The notes: generated by a model not told the origin, from the letters alone. DNA of 64,000 bases from Notospermus geniculatus (GCA_002633025.1 NMRB01000032.1:426968-490967); one strand, 5' to 3'. Numbered from the stretch's first letter, positions 1-13,400 are shown. A program made the numbers and translations.

Positions 1-1479
1 ACTCGCAATGCTGCATGTGCACATCTTCAAATGAGATGGAGGATGGATGCTACAAAGTAAATCATGAATGTCATGTAATCCAAAAATGTAACAGTAATAA
101 TATTCATGGTAATCTATTGAATGCATTTTGAGTCAAATATGAATTCTGTTGTGGTGATTTCATGTCAGTTTTTCATTTTGTCCATAGCAGCAGATGGTAG
201 ACCTTTGTCTTATTTCATAGGAAATGATGGGTTGGCTTACCCACCATGACTACTTAACTGAAGGCGATCGCTAGGGCACCACAGTTCACTGTAATCAGCT
301 ATGGAAATTGTGTTTTGCCGGTGGTGTGGAGGGCTTGTGGGAGGACAACTGAAGAATTGTTCGAAAATGTCTGCTCCAATGAAGCAGGCAGAAGTATAAT
401 TCTGTGGATGGGTGAACCCACTGTACTGATGTTTACCACGTATCAACCTTGGCTATCAACACATTCAAACTCCCATGTTGAGGGTGTGGATTCGGGTGTG
501 GAGGTCTACATTTCATCAAGGTGAAACGATGATTAAACACCTGATTCTGGAGACAAAATAACACAAGTCAAAACTACTGATTTCCAGGTCATTCATTCTT
601 ATTCCTAAAAACTGTACGAAACCATTGACAAGTGTTCTACATAGCACCAAGTTGTCTTTGATTTTCTGGAGTAATTTATACATTATTTACATGAAATTAT
701 GTACACATGATACAACCACATACAAAGTATTTATGTTACAACATCTGCGCTAAACATTGATGTTAATTCACACACAATTCACAAACTAAAAGTAATTTCA
801 ATGCACATCATTTCGTCAAAGTGTGGGCAATGTGTGGGCAATGTATTAGAGTTGGTAAATGAGGGCTGTTTGAGATTAAATGATTCAATAGTCTGTTGAT
901 GGTTCTCTGCCGAAAACGTAAAGCCATTTTGATTGGAATCAACACAGCAACTCCCATGATTGTTCCAATGATAGAAACTCCCATGTTTCAATTCTTCAAA
1001 AGCCTCACACAGGTCAGGTCCGGTCCTATAACAATGCCCTCAAACTTTGAGGATCACAAAAACCAAGACTGGGTGCAACCACTGACGGCTTCAGAAGGAA
1101 ATCAAGTGGGCTATCATCACTGAACTATTAGCTAGCCAACTCTGCACATCCAAGTGTAATATGAAACATGACTAAACAGTTATCCATAAATATTCTCTGA
1201 GCTATGTTACATGTACAATGTTAGTTTCCATACCTTTTATTGTTCATACATGATTTGTCTATAGCTTAAATTCCTCTACACACAAATACAGAATTCTCAT
1301 TGCATTCACACAGATTTGCAAATACTGCAAGACGAGTACGGTATATATGTACAGTTGTATCACAAATACCTCTCTCAACTGATGAAAAGTTAATAAATGT
1401 GCTCAACATGAGTTCATTGTGAGGCAATCTTTACAAGGAAAAATTTAAAATTGTTAAGAGATTTCACTAGATGTATTAC
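1..1479. other. No supported gene; non-coding stretch
   Basis: I found no coding region I can defend here. Reading frames are short, lack clear splice sites and resemble no family I know. The stretch may hold introns or untranslated sequence of the gene that owns the minus-strand exon at 1480-1596. Confidence 0.4.
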
Positions 1480-1596
1480 CCTGACAGCTTCCAGAGAAGA
1501 CCCGATGACACATGCGTTACTTGTCAGTGATGACATCAAATGGGCAAACTTTGGCCAGAGTGTGATAGCCTCATGAATCACTGTTAAATACAATGC
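1480..1596 (-). CDS. Orphan internal exon of an unidentified gene
   Basis: This 117-bp stretch reads 39 codons without a stop on the minus strand. It is preceded by a pyrimidine-rich acceptor ending TTTTCAG and followed by a GTAATA donor, and both boundaries are phase 0. The peptide is hydrophobic-helical (it contains HEAITLWPKFAHLMSSLTSN), which could be one repeat of an alpha-helical protein, but I do not recognise the family. OTULIN, upstream on the same strand, already stops at 3925, so this would belong to a different gene. No partner exon is convincing. Chance splice sites around a short open frame remain possible. Confidence 0.35.
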
Positions 1597-3924
1597 CTGA
1601 AAAGCTGATAATGGACTGGAAGGCTGTACCAGTATGCCAGTATACCGGTACATCAAAACGTAAACACATTCAACACAACTGCAAACAAAAATTTCTGTGC
1701 AGAGATATGGTAAATCTAACAGGCGAAGTAAAGACAGAAACTGTGAGCGAAAAATCTAAACAGCGATAGAGAAAGTGAACTGCGAAGTAGGAGAAGAAAA
1801 GAGTTGTAAAGTGCATTCATTTACAACTAGAAAGCTATCACCCCGAATAATCAACAGTCTATGAGCTGAGATTTGATGATAAGATCCAAAAGAAGAAGAC
1901 CTTATGGTGTCGTGAAGATGTAGGTGATAGTGTAGATGACTTTCTTTGATCCCTTTGACCTAAGTCCTTTCACTTTGACCTCAACATCATAAAGGATGCA
2001 ACAGAATGATCAGATGCAGATGATGATAAAGACAGAGGTCACACCCGAATACTCAATTCCCAAGAAATGATGTCTGGTGTACTTGTCTGTTCTTGGGATT
2101 TCTTTTGTCAAACTGATCAAGGTCAAAGGAATCAATCTCGAAATTTCGAAAGATAGCCAGCCTCAGTGCTAGGCTAGTGTGACAACAACGAAATCTTAAA
2201 AACACCTAGTGGCTTGGTGAAAATCTGTGCATTAATTATGCTAATAGAAGCTAGCACTCCATATACAGGCTAGCTTCATCAATGCATTCCTTATGTTTGA
2301 CACTGCTAAAAAACTAACTGTCCCTTTTAAGACTCTACCGGTAACATTTCAACCAGATTGAAGTAATGGGGAGGGCTGCGAACAATGTTTGTTCAACGAA
2401 TTGCCGTAAAGGACAACTCCCTCTTGAATGGACTTCATCACACTCGCCTGAGGATGTATTTGGGTTGTTCGAGTACCGCAGTGGAAACATCAGTACCAAT
2501 CACTGCTGAGGTTCCAGGATAAATCTCCTGTCAGGCCCTTCATTCATGTGATAGAGAGGGCAATTCTCTTTGACAGTGCAGGTTTTCTCCGGGCTTTATA
2601 TTCCTCCTGCTGTACATTTTTCACCCAACATTGTAAGTTGACTTTTGCAACCCCACATTCAAGACAATGTAGGTTTGATGGTTTTTGGTTGAAATGTAAC
2701 ACATCTGTTTCTATAAAACCCTAAAAGGGCCAATAAAAATGCATCCACTAGATACTAGATAAGGATGATTAAATCCTTGAGTCTCCTACAGACTCTAAAG
2801 TGCAGCAACTTGAAGAAATACAATTTCTTCTTAATCACAGGTGGTATCATTTTCGCCATGACAGAAATGGAAACAATTATACATCTACGGTACTTAAACC
2901 TGGCCAGAATATTTTGCGAATGATTGTGAGTTAACGGAAAAAGTAATGAGGAAGACTATATAGATACACTGAACAAGAGAACTCTATAACTTATCAGATC
3001 ATTATGAATGGTTTCCCTAGTTCAAATCCAACAGATCTTGATTTAAGAAGTGAGGCACCCTTCAAAAAAGGTACCCGAGTAAAGCTTCTGACTAGACAAG
3101 AAGGAAGTTACAAGCAAAGAGCGAATCCGGTACATGTATTTTGACTTGCAACTTAAGGCAGCAATTCAGATGCAAATGCACCATTGAATTTCCAGGTAAA
3201 AGCATCTATCAGCATTCATGCATATCCCTCACAAGAGGCAATAAATCACATTATTGGGTCAAGTACACAATACAGTATGTTTGATAATGGTTCTCAAAAT
3301 GTAGAAATCTGTTATTCATAGCAAAGGTTTTCTTTTAATCGGTGTCACTCCTTATTTATTTTGAAGCTTTCTTTCAACAGCATACGACAACTGAGGGAAT
3401 AATCCAAAACAATAACAAATCAATTTATTCCCTCAAACTGGCAAATCCCAAAATAAAAGACTGCATCATGATTAATACACAATTTCACTTTTGCATAATC
3501 TGTTGATGTCATGGAGCATGAACTCACAGCCTTCCCTGACAATCTACCACAGTGACCAAAAGAGGTCACCACTGTCCTCATCGTCATGGAAACAACAGAT
3601 CAATCTTTCCTACCCCGCGATTGGGTCCTATCACAAGTTGTAAGTGGCAGTTTTACCATCACAGGTTTAGAATAATAGCAGCTACGAGCAGCCTCAATCA
3701 TGAATGCATCGCAATGTTAGCTGGTGCAAGTGCACACCATGAACATTCATTCAACTGGCATTTCACTTCACTTGCATACTCAATGAAAATTCAAAACTCT
3801 TTGCATTGCCTTCATGCAAATCTTAAATTTTTTCAAAGGTATGAATAATTTCTGTGAATTTTATTTCCTAACATCCTAGTTTCAAAAACAGACTGAAATG
3901 GTAACCAAATAATTTCTAATTTCA
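1597..3924. other. No supported gene; probably OTULIN 3' UTR and flank
   Basis: The part next to 3925 should be OTULIN 3' untranslated sequence, because that gene reads leftwards. The rest shows no coding potential or structured repeat I can support. The plus-strand open frame at 3552-3848 has no family resemblance. Confidence 0.4.
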
Positions 3925-6900
3925 CTACGGCAACGCAACATTGTAGTGCCGGTCATCCTCGGCTACCAGAGTAATCACAGGGATTTTTTTCTGTAGGTCC
4001 GAAGGGTAGTATGAGAGGAAGTCTTCACTGCTGCACTGCGAGGGACGGACTACTTCTATGATCACACCAAGTGTATGACCTAAAAGGAACATCTCAACCT
4101 GAAAATGAACAAACAACACATTAAAAAGGGCTAAAAACCCACAGGTAAGATTCCAGAAGAAGTCAAAGATACTCAGTTCTCCCAAATGCACTGCAAGGCT
4201 CCGACTCCTCAAGTGAACATCCTTTGGTGGCCCTTGTTCTCGATAAAAGCCAATTTGAACCAATCCATGAGTAAATTCAAGTTCATTTTGACCTATTTAA
4301 TCAGGATACCTCTCAATCAAGGACAACTGAGTCAGTCCAGAAGGTGTCCTGAGAGGCTCCACAATATTAGTCAAGACAAACCTGTTCTAGGCCACCACTG
4401 TCTCCGACTGTGTTTAAATGGTTCTTGAACAGCATGCTCGGATTGGGTGAGGTGTCCCTGGCATACATCAACCAGACGAAGACGGGAACTTCACGATCTG
4501 CTGCCATGTCTTCATAAACATCGATGGCGTGAAGCATCATCAATAATTTGACACCTTCCATCATGCGGACATCAGTGACCTCATCCCTGTTCACCATTTT
4601 GATGAAAGCAGCTTCACGATCTTGTCGGCAGGTTAGATTAGATACCTCATTGAACTGAAGGAGAAGATTCACATATTTGAGACACGGTTGTTCAATTGAC
4701 CACCTAAACGTCGAGGCTTTTATTTAGTTTTATGTGAGATCACAGCTCTCAACCAGGCCACGTACCATATTATGCAGAGTAGACAGACACTCTTTCATAT
4801 TGTCCAACGCCTCGTTTGATGTTCGCTGAAGACGGTTGGCAAAACTCCATTCTCTCAGGTAGGAATGCTTGCCACCTAACCTCTCCTCCAAAGTCTGATA
4901 AAGAAAATCACCAGTTATTAGGGGATTCAAGCCATTTGAATCTGTCAGACAACAATTAGCGAATCTTTCATTGTGAAATTTCTGAATAACAGTCATTATG
5001 AGGCAAGCAATTAGTGTTTCTGGCATTAATTTGTATGCGCGCGTGTGTGTGTGGGGGGGGGGGTGCATTAGGAATGACATCAAGTGTTCCCTCATAAGAC
5101 AAGATGACAATACTTGTGGTATCCTCTCCCCCTTCACTGCCAACTGGTGACCCCACCCATACCAATACATGACAAATGAAAGGAAAGGAAATTCTTACAT
5201 CTAGTATGTTGTTAAGGCTACCAATGTGGTTGAAAAGGCCCACATTCTTAACAAATATCTGGAACAGTGAGGCTCGAATGGCGCAGTAGTTGTCTCCACG
5301 GATCTTTCTCAGGTGGTGACAACGTACTTTGTCTACGATGAGGTGGTAACCCTGGAAACCAAGGAGAAACGGGTCTCAAAGCATTCGTGTAGAAACCTGG
5401 ATCATGTGGAGGTGGTGGAAGGGTCGACTTTGATTAAGGGGAAATCTGCTTCTCAGCTGATAAAATGATCACAATGACCAGTAACTGATTAATCATCTTC
5501 TCTACCGCAGTGACAGAGGCAAGTGCTTAAAATGACACCGAGCATGGTAGGCAGTGGTTGAGCACCAGACTTAAGACCTTGAGGTCACAAAGTGTTGATA
5601 AAGGGAGAAACTACTTGAATTCAATAGCCAGCCTCCTAAGTATTTGCTCACTTTGACTATATTTTTAGCTGTGACTGTGTTTCCTCTCCATTCCTGCTCA
5701 GCATATGTCAGAATATCATGAAGTTCACCGACACTCATTGGTGCGTTCCCTTTCATTGGATTAACTGGACCTGAAAAATAGAATCAGTGGCGTGGTTAAA
5801 TTGTTGAATTTAAGAATGGAAATATCTTGGTAGCTGTTGACGAGAATGAAATCTGAAATAATTAAGTCATTGGTTCATCCTCCCAGTGCAAAATGAGTTG
5901 AGTAGGTTATGCTAATGATGATGTTTCAATGAAAATGAACAGCAAAAGGAACATGATTCTGCATTGTTAAAGGGAGATGGCCATGAATCAGTCAAAAACT
6001 GTGTGAAGGACAATAGACTGACTGTGAAATGGTGTAAAGTATAGCATGGCGACAGATTCGTAAAATGGAGACAGTGGAAGAGCAATTGTGATGACTAATA
6101 TACAATACAAATACCGGTACATATTTTTACAAAGAGGGACATAAAAATGTAAAACAAAAATCCTATGCCCCAACAAAGTTGAGTGTCAATATATTCAAAA
6201 ATCCCCAACCAAAATACATGACTTGTGAACACTAACACAGGACCAAGCTGGCAGCAGTGAGAAGCATATTTTGGAATGCATTATCGTGGGTGCTGAAGAA
6301 AACCATAGATGAGCCCAGGCTTTGTTGCCAGCAGGATTTCTCACAGGGAAATCCACCACCTCCCCCGGTAACATCTATGAGCAGAAGCCAGCACACAACA
6401 GTTCATCCCTGTGGGTGCAATCATACCTCTTTGAGACAAACAGAACAACACACTAACAGCAGTCAGAGGGTGCAAGAACTAACAGCGAAATCAAGATGGC
6501 GTCTCTTTACCTGTCTCCTCTGAAGACGCAGCATGGTAGAAATTGCAAGTAATTTTGAAATGGCTAGTGTATCATATCAAAATACAAGTTACTAACCGCA
6601 GAAGAAAGATGGTTGTTAAAAATTACACAATTTCTTTCTAGTGGCAGTGTATTGGGTGAAATTCAATTACCATACTGTGAAAAATGTATTATGGATTATT
6701 GGAAAATGCCATCGGGTGTGGGATAGCAACAAGCGAGTCAAATGAAATGTCATACAGGTTTCAATACACATTCCCAGGAGGCAATGCTGCATAGCAAGCC
6801 TTTGCCGAATAGGCAACAATGAAGGTACGAGGAAGCTGCATGGACATCTTAGGCAATCGCAGCAACAGACTTTCTCCTTGTGCAAATAGACACAAGAATA

Positions 6901-9599
6901 TGATGTACGTGTTCAATTAGGGAGGTGTATCTACTGCACCTTGGGCATCACCAGCCATTCATCTCCCATGGAACCTCTCTATCAAGAACACCCTTGAAAC
7001 CGACAATATGCTCTCCTTAATTGAGAGGTTTCTATTCTTGATAACAAAAGTCAAGATCAATAGAAATAAAATGTCAGTTTGGGAGTGAAGTTGGTGCCCT
7101 GAATAGAGAGATGTCCACACAGAGGGTGTCATGAAATTGAAAATGATGAGTTGTACATGTATGAGTCTCGTCAAACATCCATGGCCCTTCTGCAAGAAAA
7201 TAGTGCTCCTTGGAAGAAATATAAACTATGACCAATTTACGAGTGCAACCGAATCCTACCTAATCTTCAATCACAAACAAAGCACAACATCACAATAATG
7301 TGCATAAAACAAACCCAGCAACCAAAAGGCCCATGCCGAAACTGGATACTTGATCCAATTTGAAAAGCAAAGCAAAACTGCCAAGTACGTATGAAGCACA
7401 TCATGTTTCTGAAAACGCTTTCACACAAATTTTGCTTAAATGTGGATGTAGATATGTATGCGATTCTTTGGGGACTTCTTTTCATACCATTCTTAATATT
7501 TGTTTCCATATTCACCAAGAACTTGTTTATTTTTCCATTTGCAACAAATTTCTTTCATCGTTTTAAAATGCATTATAGTTTTGGGGCTGGAGTGAGGTTC
7601 AGTGGACAATCTCGTAGCGATTAGTACAGGAAAAATGGTTTACGATAATGTACCTATGCAATGCCTCTGCGAGTATGAACACAGTTGTGGGAGGGGATAG
7701 GGGGAATCCAGGACATATGATCCATTTTTCATGGGACTGTTAACTTGTCATCATGAAAAAATAAGACTTGGGCATCCTCGGGAAAAAATGCGACCTGTGC
7801 TTCGTCACCTAGAATGTAAATATGGGATGGTATGAACAGATGAGAAAAAAAGGTCAAATGAAGGTCTCAGGGCAAGTGGAGTGACCAATCAGAGCATTTC
7901 TATTTTCTAATGATTACTTGATTATGGACAAAAGGTGCTACTGGTGAGATAGGAACATAAATCTAAAGCCTTTACTTTACAAGAGGTAAGGACACTTCCA
8001 GCTTCCAAGAATCTCAAATTTATTTAAAACTGCAGGCCGAATTTAGGGGAAATGGTCAGTTGTAACTTGTCTATCCGTTCATATGTAAGGAAAGTACGAA
8101 CAAAAACTGGATTTTTTCATGTGTTAGGATTTCTCCACATTCACATCATGCCAGACCAATCAAACTGATCACTCACCTGACACACTGTTCCCTGATCCAT
8201 TATTATTGGTAATATCACTTGGTTGCTCCTGGAAATTCTCGCCAAGTCTGTCTTCGACCACTGGACTGACTTGTTTGCTACTGTCACAACTGGGCATGCT
8301 CTCAACACAGGAAGATGAAGATGTATCATCAGGCGTCTGCACCAGTGGAAGCTTTTCAACATATTCCCGTGTTAGCGACTGTTTGTTTACGTCCGATATT
8401 TTCTCGTCATGAACATGAACATGAACATGCACATGAAATTTATCATTCATTAACTGATGCTGGACTTGACTTACAATGTCTGAGGTAGCTAGGCCGCGTT
8501 GCGGCGAGGGGCGTAGCTCCCGATCACCAGATACACTGGAAGCCCTAGAACTCCGCAAACTCCCACTCCTGTTGTATTTCTTGAGCACACTGAATGCACG
8601 GTCTACATCCTCTGCTTCGCTGAACTGATCTAAGTCAATGTCTAAATTACTAAAATCAGGCTCCTTCGCTAGCACTTGTATTTTATCATCCATGTCTGCC
8701 ATTTCATCTTTCAGGGCGGCTAATTCACGCTCGATTTTGTCAAAATAACTACTGAAAGACGGCGATGACTCTCCATCACCGAAAATGTCACTATCTGTCG
8801 TCTCGATACCTGAATACTCATTATAATCTGATATTTGTCTATTGAATAAAAAATCCGCATCTGACGTGCTTCGTACTTTTCTCCTCCTAGATATTGGTGA
8901 GCTATTTTCTGATGAATTCCCGTAACTATGACGTGACCCGGCTGGTTTGTCTGATACCTGCCTACGTTGGACATTCGGTAGAAGATCCTCACCCTGTTGG
9001 GGGAGTTGACTAAGATTCCCTGGAACTTTCACCTTATCATATGATTGTTCTTTCGAGTCATCACAGTTTGGGGCGTACTCGTGCAGTGGAGAATACTGGA
9101 AATTGGGATCTCCCGGCAGTCCCGCTGCTTCATATCCAAGGCGATCGGGATCATACCGAAAATTCTTCTCATATAATGATCCGGGACTGAAATTTCCCAT
9201 CATCGAAAAATCTCTAGAGATGGTGTCTTGGTTGTCATCTTGTCGTGTATTGTCCACCTCAGAAAAGTCCGCACTGGCACCACCTGGTGATAGATATTTA
9301 CTGGCGAAATAGTCCATATAAGATGTTCCAACTGGACTAGGTGAAAGGTCATCATACAGGTCAGGGGGGTTTTGTCCCTCCTCAGTTGGACGACCGGTAT
9401 GACCTTGTAAATGCAATCCACGATGCTGACCATACCTCCCGCGGCGTGTGCGAATATTTGGTCCCTGTGGGACGTTAATTTCTGAGGATGCCGTTCCAGC
9501 CAGTCGGCTCGCAGAATTGGCGAATCGGACATTGTCTTTATACTTCTCGTAATATACGGCATATTTCTTCGATTTTTCTTCAGATATATGATTTCCCAT
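3925..9599 (-). CDS. OTULIN: OTULIN-type linear-ubiquitin deubiquitinase with long N-terminal region (6 exons)
   Basis: OTULIN cleaves Met1-linked ubiquitin chains made by LUBAC and restrains NF-kB signalling. Coding exons from the 5' end: 8177-9599, 5652-5770, 5199-5351, 4754-4894, 4382-4654, 3925-4098. Phases all match and give 760 residues, against about 352 in human. The OTU part starts near residue 475 (EQEWRGN, compare human KKEWRGN). It carries the catalytic Cys in RGDNYCAIRA (Cys537) and His754/Asn756 in AEDDRHYN, so it should be active. Other matching blocks are ARDTSPNPSMLFKNHLNTVG and GGLEQ-VEMFLL. The first exon encodes 474 mostly low-complexity residues with an MGNHIS start, DLYDD at 80-84, a possible coiled coil near 284-312 and a His-Val repeat near 389-397. 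It joins the OTU exons through a G|GT split codon. The C-terminal PDZ ligand of human OTULIN (ETSL) is absent. OTU identity is secure. The long first exon is inferred from phase, and earlier exons could lie in the gap starting at 9608. Confidence 0.85.
5041..5063. repeat. GT/G simple repeat in OTULIN intron
   Basis: Alternating GT runs into a G homopolymer. It lies in the intron between the exons at 4754-4894 and 5199-5351 and is a likely length-polymorphic microsatellite. Confidence 0.8.
6955..7115. repeat. Dispersed repeat, copy 1 (possible pogo/Tc1-like MITE remnant)
   Basis: This segment has ATGGAACCTCTCTATCAAG near its left end and a block near 7051-7115 (GTCAAGATCAATAGAAAT, later GGTGCCCTGAATAGAGAGA). 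The same block recurs in diverged form near 39755-39830 and, more weakly, near 16712-16775. The order of shared words is conserved, so this is a repeat family rather than chance. The TGGAACC terminus resembles known pogo-type ends, but that assignment is inference. Confidence 0.5.
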
Positions 9600-9607
9600 A
9601 TTTCCAC

Positions 9608-10412
9608 NNNNNNNNNNNNNNNNNNNNNNNNNNNNNNNNNNNNNNNNNNNNNNNNNNNNNNNNNNNNNNNNNNNNNNNNNNNNNNNNNNNNNNNNNNNNN
9701 NNNNNNNNNNNNNNNNNNNNNNNNNNNNNNNNNNNNNNNNNNNNNNNNNNNNNNNNNNNNNNNNNNNNNNNNNNNNNNNNNNNNNNNNNNNNNNNNNNNN
9801 NNNNNNNNNNNNNNNNNNNNNNNNNNNNNNNNNNNNNNNNNNNNNNNNNNNNNNNNNNNNNNNNNNNNNNNNNNNNNNNNNNNNNNNNNNNNNNNNNNNN
9901 NNNNNNNNNNNNNNNNNNNNNNNNNNNNNNNNNNNNNNNNNNNNNNNNNNNNNNNNNNNNNNNNNNNNNNNNNNNNNNNNNNNNNNNNNNNNNNNNNNNN
10001 NNNNNNNNNNNNNNNNNNNNNNNNNNNNNNNNNNNNNNNNNNNNNNNNNNNNNNNNNNNNNNNNNNNNNNNNNNNNNNNNNNNNNNNNNNNNNNNNNNNN
10101 NNNNNNNNNNNNNNNNNNNNNNNNNNNNNNNNNNNNNNNNNNNNNNNNNNNNNNNNNNNNNNNNNNNNNNNNNNNNNNNNNNNNNNNNNNNNNNNNNNNN
10201 NNNNNNNNNNNNNNNNNNNNNNNNNNNNNNNNNNNNNNNNNNNNNNNNNNNNNNNNNNNNNNNNNNNNNNNNNNNNNNNNNNNNNNNNNNNNNNNNNNNN
10301 NNNNNNNNNNNNNNNNNNNNNNNNNNNNNNNNNNNNNNNNNNNNNNNNNNNNNNNNNNNNNNNNNNNNNNNNNNNNNNNNNNNNNNNNNNNNNNNNNNNN
10401 NNNNNNNNNNNN
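9608..10412. other. Assembly gap (N run)
   Basis: About 805 undetermined bases. The gap starts 8 bp upstream of the putative OTULIN start codon at 9597-9599, so promoter or additional 5' exons of that gene may be hidden here. Confidence 1.
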
Positions 10413-13400
10413 TAGAACAACATAAATTTTCAAGGGCTGCCATCTATCAAACTGTTATGGAATTAATTCTTTGTGCATTGCCTACAGGTTTCATGACAAA
10501 TCTTGTAATCAAGCTATCTAATGGAGTCTGTCACAATTTTCACAAAGAGTTCCAATAATTTCCGTCATGGGAATATCCTCGTAGCTTCGGGGCAAATGGA
10601 AAGGTCAATCGCTCCCTTGAGAGCAGGTAACAACAGCTTGGGTGTGCCATGCACATACACTGGTTTACATCATCATGATGAGAAGAGTAGAGGACATCCT
10701 TTGTCAATGTCATGTATCAAACACTTCTGAAGGGGGTGCCTCCTGGACCTGGGTTTTGAGAACATCCTTTTGTGCCATATGGGGAGGGTGCACCACTTGC
10801 ACCCCATCACCCTCTGAATCCACATACGGTATGTAATCATCTCTACTCTGATGCACAGAACTCCTCAAATGTCGCTCATAATTCTCCCTTTTAACAGCAG
10901 CAATGGAAATTGCCTAATTTACAATACAGCAGTTAGGGGTTAATAAAGTAGGTAGGGTATGGACTCCTATCCATGGAATGCAATCGCCAATCTAGGTCTG
11001 CCAGGATCATGTGACGTGACTTACCAACCAGAAACTTGGAGGGTTAACACCCCATTTATCCTGTTTACAAGTAGGCAACATCATCAGTTCACCTGTAGCT
11101 GTGCAATCCTAATCACCACATCAAAGGCAATACTGGCTTGTGCTGGAACATGAACATGAAACTGGTTTCATGTTCACAGAGATCCAGCCTGGTTGACTGA
11201 CTTACAGTTCTCTGTCAATGTTTTGCTCCTTCAGAATATGATGACCGCATGTATGGAGGAAAAAGCTTAGTGATGACTGAATTGTCCTGATAATCAGAGG
11301 TCAAAATGGAACTACAGTAGTCAAGATGCTAAATTGCAAATTGCAGGTCAAATCAATGCATAACCACGATGACACTTTCTTTCACTATGTCACATCATGA
11401 TGTCTTCTTCATGGAGATCAGAAATCATATTATCCCAAATCGTAATGGAGCATATTCTACCTCCTATTTCTTAGCTAATCTCATCTGACTGAATGATGTC
11501 TTTATGAAGAGATTCTCTGGTTGGCATGGAAACTAAGGAAACTTCCCAATCTGACACTGAGCAAGAGAGGCTCCAAGAGCAAGGAACGTTAAGCCTAAGT
11601 CTGTAGCCTTCTTTGCGGATGTGATACCAAAATGGTGTAATCAACGACTTGCTGATGGCGAATGAAAGGCTGACTTGGAGAGGTGAAAGCAGCAAATGAT
11701 AGAAATTGGCTCCCCTCCTCATCACGTCATACAGAGGGTATTGACATAGTTTCGATAGTTTGTCAATGTGGAATACAATTTACAACAGGACGCACTTACC
11801 AAGTCGCCACATTTTCGTCCCGATTTGCCACTGTGCATGATTCTAATCCAAGTAAAAAATTTACAACATACAAGGCTACTTTCCCTCCAATATGTGCAAT
11901 GCTGAAACAAATGAGTCACTGCGGAGGACAAAACAAGTTTGAATCCAACACTTATCACAAGTACTACATGTACTGCACTCACAGCTGTCTCCTGATTTTC
12001 ATGCAAAGTATAGTACAGTACTGGAGTATCCCCAGGTGAATATTATTGATTGGAAATGTACACAAGCTCTCAATTTTGAGACCACATACTGCATGACAAG
12101 GCCTGAAATCAATACTATCTAAGCACATGTATGAGATACCAAATAAAATAAGGCCATTTTGGTTACGTTTTTGCACTGCCCAAAAAGTGCAATGCCCATG
12201 ATGGCACATTTATGTCAAAAATTATCTCCAAATATTTGGAACAGACAATAAAAGCATGAATATCGTTTCCTGGTGCTGAGGGCTTGAAACGGTGTTATCT
12301 GATGTTCAAGCAAGATCAATAAAAGATGCATGACATCCAAATCTGCGCAACCAGGATGAGTTTTGCAAATTCAGTAGCGTCACTCATGTCATCAGCCTTC
12401 TGCCTTTCAATGCCATGTACTTCAACAACATAATCACACATGAATTGTGCAGCAATCACAAAAGGCACAACACACCACTTCCTGAAGTCATTGGTTTCAA
12501 ACACTGCAGTAGGTTAATTACAAACAGTGGCCTGGAAAACTGCTGCTGTTGCACAATATCATTAAGAGTTGATAAATTGGTAGGCCTATTTATGTCACAC
12601 ATACTACGCTTTCTGTTCCACATAGTATGTGTGGCATAGTTATGTCACACATACTATGCTTTCTGTTCAACACAAATGATGTAACTAGGATGAGAAAAAT
12701 GAGCTTTTCCATGGACATTTATACAGGGAAAGTACGTGCATCTAGTACAACTTGAGAGCAAATTATGTTTGCAACAAAGTCAATGCAAGTGAAGGCCTAT
12801 GACTATGTCTCATCCTTCAATGCAAGGTGCTATACATAAACCCTTTTCAAGAAACACTGGGTGCTATGCAAAAATAGCCTTGATTAGCAATGATAAGCAA
12901 AATAATAGACAGAGGATACCTTCCTCCAATACACCAATGGCAATGCCAGAATATCATCAATTTGCAGACTAAATGGGAAGCCTGTATCTAAATGGGAAGC
13001 CTGTGGATATATATATATATTTAGTTATGTATAAGCTCCAGGTAGAATGACAGTTGGCAAAATGAAGAAGTAATGTTTATACTGCCATGCTTCAATGAAC
13101 AAAGTAAACATTTTTTCTTTATGAACACTTATGCCAATTTGAAATGTAGGCCTATGGCAGTCCAATAATAATAGCATGATCCCTCCTGCCGAGTTCAGTT
13201 GAAGCGTAAGAGAGTCATGTGAACTGCTGAATGCTTTTGTAATCACAGTGTAGTCTCTGTGTACTTCTTGTCCTGTGTGAATTCTATTCCTTGTCGTATA
13301 TCCTACATGTTATTAAGTTTACATTCAAACAAGGTGGTTGCAGCAGAAAGACTTAGAATCACCAATCAGGGAAGACATGAAGATGAGTCGGAACTCGAAG

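Noticed and set aside
779-991. Short minus-strand frames near 0.8-1.1 kb, one with a possible membrane helix (MGVSIIGTIMGVAVLIP)
   Set aside because: Too short, with no family resemblance and no consistent splice sites.
6504-6535. Possible extra OTULIN exon ending GAGACAG|GTAAAG, even a 9-bp phase-neutral micro-exon
   Set aside because: The phase would fit, but the acceptor is weak and no conserved residues support it.
8169-10558. Very long open frames crossing 9608-10412
   Set aside because: Most of their length is undetermined bases. Only the part from 9599 down to 8177 on the minus strand has evidence of coding.
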